Source: an uncultured Saprospiraceae bacterium (GTDB lineage: Bacteria > Bacteroidota > Bacteroidia > Chitinophagales > Saprospiraceae). Taken from it: 64,000 bases of DNA. The DNA lies in contig CALJPQ010000030.1 in assembly GCA_937980645.1 (NCBI GenBank), forward strand, positions 1-64,000, given 5' to 3'. Position numbers and translations under genes: made by a program. This document shows, piece by piece, positions 61,069-64,000 of this stretch (the stretch's first letter is position 1; each line of letters starts with the position of its first letter). A model generated the notes under the pieces. The model did no database searches, was not told the DNA's origin, and was given only the letters and a program-made list of their open reading frames with translations.

Positions 61069-62976
61069 ATGCACACCCCACTTTCCGTCTTACAGCAATA
61101 CTGGAAATACCCGGCCTTCCGCCCTCTGCAGGAAGATATTATCCAATCGGTGCTGGACGGTCAGGATACGCTGGCGCTGCTCCCTACGGGTGGCGGCAAA
61201 TCCATTTGCTATCAGGTGCCAGCGTTGTGCCGCGAAGGGTTATGCATTGTCGTTTCTCCGCTGATAGCCCTGATGAAAGACCAGGTTTTTCAGTTGAAAA
61301 AACGCGGTATTCCGGCGGCGGCCATCTATGCTGGAATGAGCATTCGCGAAATTGACATCACGTTTGAAAACGCCTGCCAGGGTGCCTACAAATTGCTGTA
61401 CCTCAGCCCGGAGCGCTTGCAGACCGATATGGCTGTGGCGCGCGTTGCCCGCATGAATGTCAACCTGCTGGCCATTGATGAGGCGCATTGCGTCAGCCAG
61501 TGGGGCTACGATTTTCGGCCGCCGTACCTGCAGATTGCCGAGTTCCGGCAGCATATTTTGCCTCGCACGCCGCTGCTGGCTCTGACGGCTACGGCTACGC
61601 CCGACGTAGTGCGCGACATTCAGGATAAGTTGGGCTTTAGGGCCGGCAGCCGGGTTTTTCAGCAGAGTTTTGAACGCAAGAACCTTTCTTACTCTGTCCT
61701 TTACGAGGCGCGCAAGTTGGATAAGTTGCTGGGTATTCTGAAGAGCGTGCCTGGTAGTGGGCTGATTTATGTGCGCAGCCGTAAGGAAACCAAAGAGGTA
61801 GCCTTGTTGCTCCAACGCGAGGGCATTAGCGCCGACTTTTATCATGCCGGCTTAAATTTGGAGGAGCGCAATCGAAAGCAAGAGGCCTGGATACAGGGCC
61901 GGACGCGCATCATGGCCTGTACAAACGCCTTCGGCATGGGCATTGACAAGCCCGACGTTCGCTTAGTGGTGCATTTAGCACCGCCGGATAGCTTAGAGGC
62001 ATATTTCCAAGAGGCCGGGCGCGCCGGACGGGATGGCCTGAAGTCGTATGCGGTGCTCTTGTACACGCCTTCGGATGCAGATAGCCTCCGCCGGCACTTG
62101 CAGCAGGCGCACCCGAGTGTAGAGGAAGTTCGGCGGGTCTATCAGGCCTTGGGCAGCTATTCCCAGATAGCCATTGGCGCGGGCAGAAGCGAGGCCTTTC
62201 CGTTTGATCTTCAGCACTTTTGCGTAACCTATCGCTTCGAACAACCCGCCGCCTACGCCGCGCTCCGGACGCTGGAACACGAGGGCTGGATAGCGCTTTC
62301 CGACGCCGCCGGCACCCTCCCTCGCGTGCGTATCGAGGCTAATCGCGAGGTTTTGTACGATTACCAGCTGCGCAACCCCCAAGCGGATAAAGTTATTCAG
62401 GCGCTGTTGCGTCTGTATCCCGGCATTCAGCGCGAGTACGTGGACGTGAGCCTGCCCACGCTGGCGCGCTATGCCAAAACGGAGGTTCCTGTCTTGGAAA
62501 AGGTCTTATTGGCCGCACGCCAGGCCAGCATCCTGGACTATCAGCCAGCCTCTGCTCAGGCGATGATGATCTTTCTGCACGAACGTGTGCCTGCCGAAAA
62601 CCTGACGTTCGATGTGAAACGCCTTCAGTTCCTGCGCCAACGCGCCGAACAGCGCATTGAGGCCGTCGTCCGCTACGCTGAAACGCGCCAGTGTCGGAGC
62701 CGTCAGTTGTTGGCCTATTTGGGCGAGTGGAACACAAAGCCCTGCGGCATTTGTGACATTTGCACGGGCAGAAACACGGCCGAACTCTCGGCAGATGCCC
62801 TTGAAGCGCTAAAAGCGCAAATTTTTACTCTCTTGGAGCAACAGCAGCAGTCGTTGCAGGCGCTTCTGAATGCTTTTCCGTCGCACCAGCAGCCGCTCGT
62901 TTTGCAAGCTCTGGAGCATTTGCTCGCCGAAGGAATGCTCGCCGAGGCAGAAGACGGCAGTCTTACCCTACCTTAA
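61069..62976 (+). CDS. recQ: RecQ family ATP-dependent DNA helicase
   Basis: RecQ unwinds DNA 3' to 5' in recombination and repair. The 635-aa protein has the Q-motif region FRPLQEDIIQSVL, Walker A with Lys44 in LPTGGGKS, the DEAH box in AIDEAHCVSQWGYDFRP, motif V-VI FGMGIDKPDVR and YFQEAGRAGRDG, and a Zn-binding cluster (CGICDIC) with a winged helix. The HRDC domain is absent, so this is the short form seen in many Bacteroidota. The ATG at 61069 is chosen by homology (MHTPLSVLQQYW). dapF follows 19 bp later. Confidence 0.94.
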   Translation: MHTPLSVLQQYWKYPAFRPLQEDIIQSVLDGQDTLALLPTGGGKSICYQVPALCREGLCIVVSPLIALMKDQVFQLKKRGIPAAAIYAGMSIREIDITFENACQGAYKLLYLSPERLQTDMAVARVARMNVNLLAIDEAHCVSQWGYDFRPPYLQIAEFRQHILPRTPLLALTATATPDVVRDIQDKLGFRAGSRVFQQSFERKNLSYSVLYEARKLDKLLGILKSVPGSGLIYVRSRKETKEVALLLQREGISADFYHAGLNLEERNRKQEAWIQGRTRIMACTNAFGMGIDKPDVRLVVHLAPPDSLEAYFQEAGRAGRDGLKSYAVLLYTPSDADSLRRHLQQAHPSVEEVRRVYQALGSYSQIAIGAGRSEAFPFDLQHFCVTYRFEQPAAYAALRTLEHEGWIALSDAAGTLPRVRIEANREVLYDYQLRNPQADKVIQALLRLYPGIQREYVDVSLPTLARYAKTEVPVLEKVLLAARQASILDYQPASAQAMMIFLHERVPAENLTFDVKRLQFLRQRAEQRIEAVVRYAETRQCRSRQLLAYLGEWNTKPCGICDICTGRNTAELSADALEALKAQIFTLLEQQQQSLQALLNAFPSHQQPLVLQALEHLLAEGMLAEAEDGSLTLP

Positions 62977-62995
62977 CTCGCTAATTTTCAGACGC

Positions 62996-63817
62996 ATGCA
63001 CTTTTGGAAATACCACGGCGCCGGCAACGATTTCATCCTGTTGGACCAACGAGAACAAACTTGGTTGGGGCGGAACGATACGGAGCGCATTGCTCATCTG
63101 TGCGACCGGCATTTTGGTATTGGCGCCGATGGGCTTATCTTGCTCTGTCATCATCCGGAATATGACTTTGAAATGGTGTACTTCAATGCCGACGGCCGGG
63201 AAGGCTCGATGTGTGGCAATGGCGGGCGCTGTATTGTCGCTTTTGCACATCGGCGCGGTATTCGGAAGGCGCGCTATCGGTTTTGGGCCATAGACGGCTT
63301 GCACGACGCGGAGCTGACACCACTGAGATCGCCACGGGAGTTCTGGGTGGCTTTGCTCATGCGCGACGTGGAGAGCATTCAGCCTTTTGGGGCAACTTCA
63401 GCGTCAGAGCCGGCGTATGTGCTCGATACTGGCTCGCCGCATTATGTACAGTGGGTCAGTCAGCTAGATGAGCGGGAAGTGTTTCAGGAAGGGCGGGCAG
63501 TGCGCTATTCTGCGCCGTTTAGCGCCAGTGGCATTAACGTCAATTTTGTGGAGCCATGTTCGGGTGGATTACGCATTCGCACCTATGAACGCGGTGTGGA
63601 GGACGAAACACTGGCTTGCGGCACAGGCGTAACGGCAGCAGCTCTGGCCTGGCATGCGCGACAAGGGTTGGCGCCCGGAGCATATGAGCTGCCGATAATG
63701 GCCCGCGGTGGTGAGCTTAGCGTGCGTTTCACGGCTTTGCCTCAGGGCGGCTACACAGATATCTGGTTGTGCGGGCCAGCTGTGGAGGTTTTTTCCGGGG
63801 AAATGGTGCTCGATTAG
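62996..63817 (+). CDS. dapF: Diaminopimelate epimerase
   Basis: DapF interconverts LL- and meso-diaminopimelate for lysine and peptidoglycan synthesis. The 273-aa protein has both active-site cysteines: Cys73 in SMCGNGGRC and Cys208 in LACGTGVTA, plus the GAGNDFILLD start and the DTGSPHYV strand. The start at 62996 (MHFWKYHGAGND) is set by homology. It lies 19 bp downstream of recQ and is probably co-transcribed. Confidence 0.96.
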   Translation: MHFWKYHGAGNDFILLDQREQTWLGRNDTERIAHLCDRHFGIGADGLILLCHHPEYDFEMVYFNADGREGSMCGNGGRCIVAFAHRRGIRKARYRFWAIDGLHDAELTPLRSPREFWVALLMRDVESIQPFGATSASEPAYVLDTGSPHYVQWVSQLDEREVFQEGRAVRYSAPFSASGINVNFVEPCSGGLRIRTYERGVEDETLACGTGVTAAALAWHARQGLAPGAYELPIMARGGELSVRFTALPQGGYTDIWLCGPAVEVFSGEMVLD

Positions 63818-64000
63818 CAGAAACATTCTCATGCTTCAAATGCCAGTGGCAGGAGTCTGTGAAGACCTGAAGTAATAACTGCCTTCAGGGCCTCATCTTC
63901 TGGCATCTTTCATAAAAAAAGCCCCCCTCCATCTTGCGGAGAGAGGCCATCCCAAAAACCGATTTCAAAGTACCAAAAGGCGACACCTCCCGTTGGGAGA
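63818..64000. other. Intergenic region downstream of dapF, to the window end
   Basis: This stretch contains small inverted repeats (tgccagtggca near 63842, and ctgaag/cttcag near 63868-63889) and copy B of the structured element. No gene start was seen before the end of the window. Confidence 0.5.
63913..63964 (-). ncRNA. Copy B of the two-copy structured element ending in a terminator
   Basis: On the minus strand the same AATCGGTTTTTGGGATGGCC segment as copy A (20 identical bases) leads into a hairpin GCC-TC-TCTCC against GGAG-GG-GGGC and TTTTTTT. The stem differs from copy A while still pairing. It is directed toward dapF's 3' end, so its transcript begins outside the window; it may be the 3' end of a neighbouring gene's transcript or a small RNA. 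Confidence 0.5.

Overview
This window reads as chromosomal DNA of a member of the Bacteroidota, most likely a Saprospiria- or Chitinophagia-like lineage (inference). Sequence support: two giant surface proteins with type B C-terminal domains of the type IX secretion system (T9SS); two secreted lipases with type A T9SS tails; at least a dozen promoters matching the Bacteroidota -7 element TAnnTTTG; Bacteroidota-typical small proteins (a DUF5522 protein, ribosomal protein THX, a 31-aa AURKAIP1/COX24-like protein); bacillithiol synthesis (bshC); futalosine-route menaquinone synthesis (mqnE, mqnA); and an ATP synthase operon lacking the beta and epsilon genes. No phage, insertion sequence, CRISPR array or plasmid module was seen; most of the window is core genome.

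Layout. 1-7.0 kb: 3' part of a giant repeat protein with 24 complete Ig/PKD-like repeats. 7.2-9.4 kb: coaD and a P5C dehydrogenase. 9.4-14.1 kb (minus): rplS, a GH57 family protein and bshC. 14.5-20.3 kb: carboxynorspermidine dehydrogenase, an OmpR-type regulator, then (minus) xseB, a SET-domain protein and a receiver-CRP fusion, then (plus) a CBS protein, a thioredoxin-like/UspA fusion and a DUF5522 protein. 20.3-24.8 kb: envelope proteins, a peroxiredoxin-like protein lacking its peroxidatic Cys, tRNA-Gln, THX and a class III aminotransferase. 25-31.1 kb (minus): a second giant T9SS protein of 2051 aa. 31.3-38.1 kb: esterase, RNase G, AURKAIP1/COX24-like protein, TPR protein, HU, YicC, a lipoprotein, a thioesterase and a DUF6580 membrane protein. 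38.3-45 kb (plus): M1 peptidase, a DNA-binding protein (minus), glycosyltransferase, mqnE, mqnA, msrA and a NifU-type protein. 45.1-49.6 kb: a candidate small RNA, two tandem lipases, a decayed P-loop/TPR gene and a membrane protein. 49.7-55.2 kb (minus): atpB-atpE-atpF-atpH-atpA-atpG. 55.4-64 kb: a charged secreted protein, a CNNM/CorC-type membrane protein, an unknown membrane-anchored protein, valS, a cold-shock protein, recQ and dapF.

How the genes work together. Many are single housekeeping functions with their own promoter and terminator. Coherent units are the F0F1 ATP synthase operon, the mqnE-mqnA pair, the translationally coupled SET protein/xseB pair, the HU-TPR-small ribosomal protein-RNase G run, and the T9SS cargo (two giant proteins, two lipases). 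The least explained signals are a two-copy structured element that ends in a terminator (24752-24805 and 63913-63964), a promoter-plus-terminator small RNA unit at about 45175-45293, two redox-fold proteins that have lost their catalytic cysteines, and a stem-loop with a U-tract between atpE and atpF.
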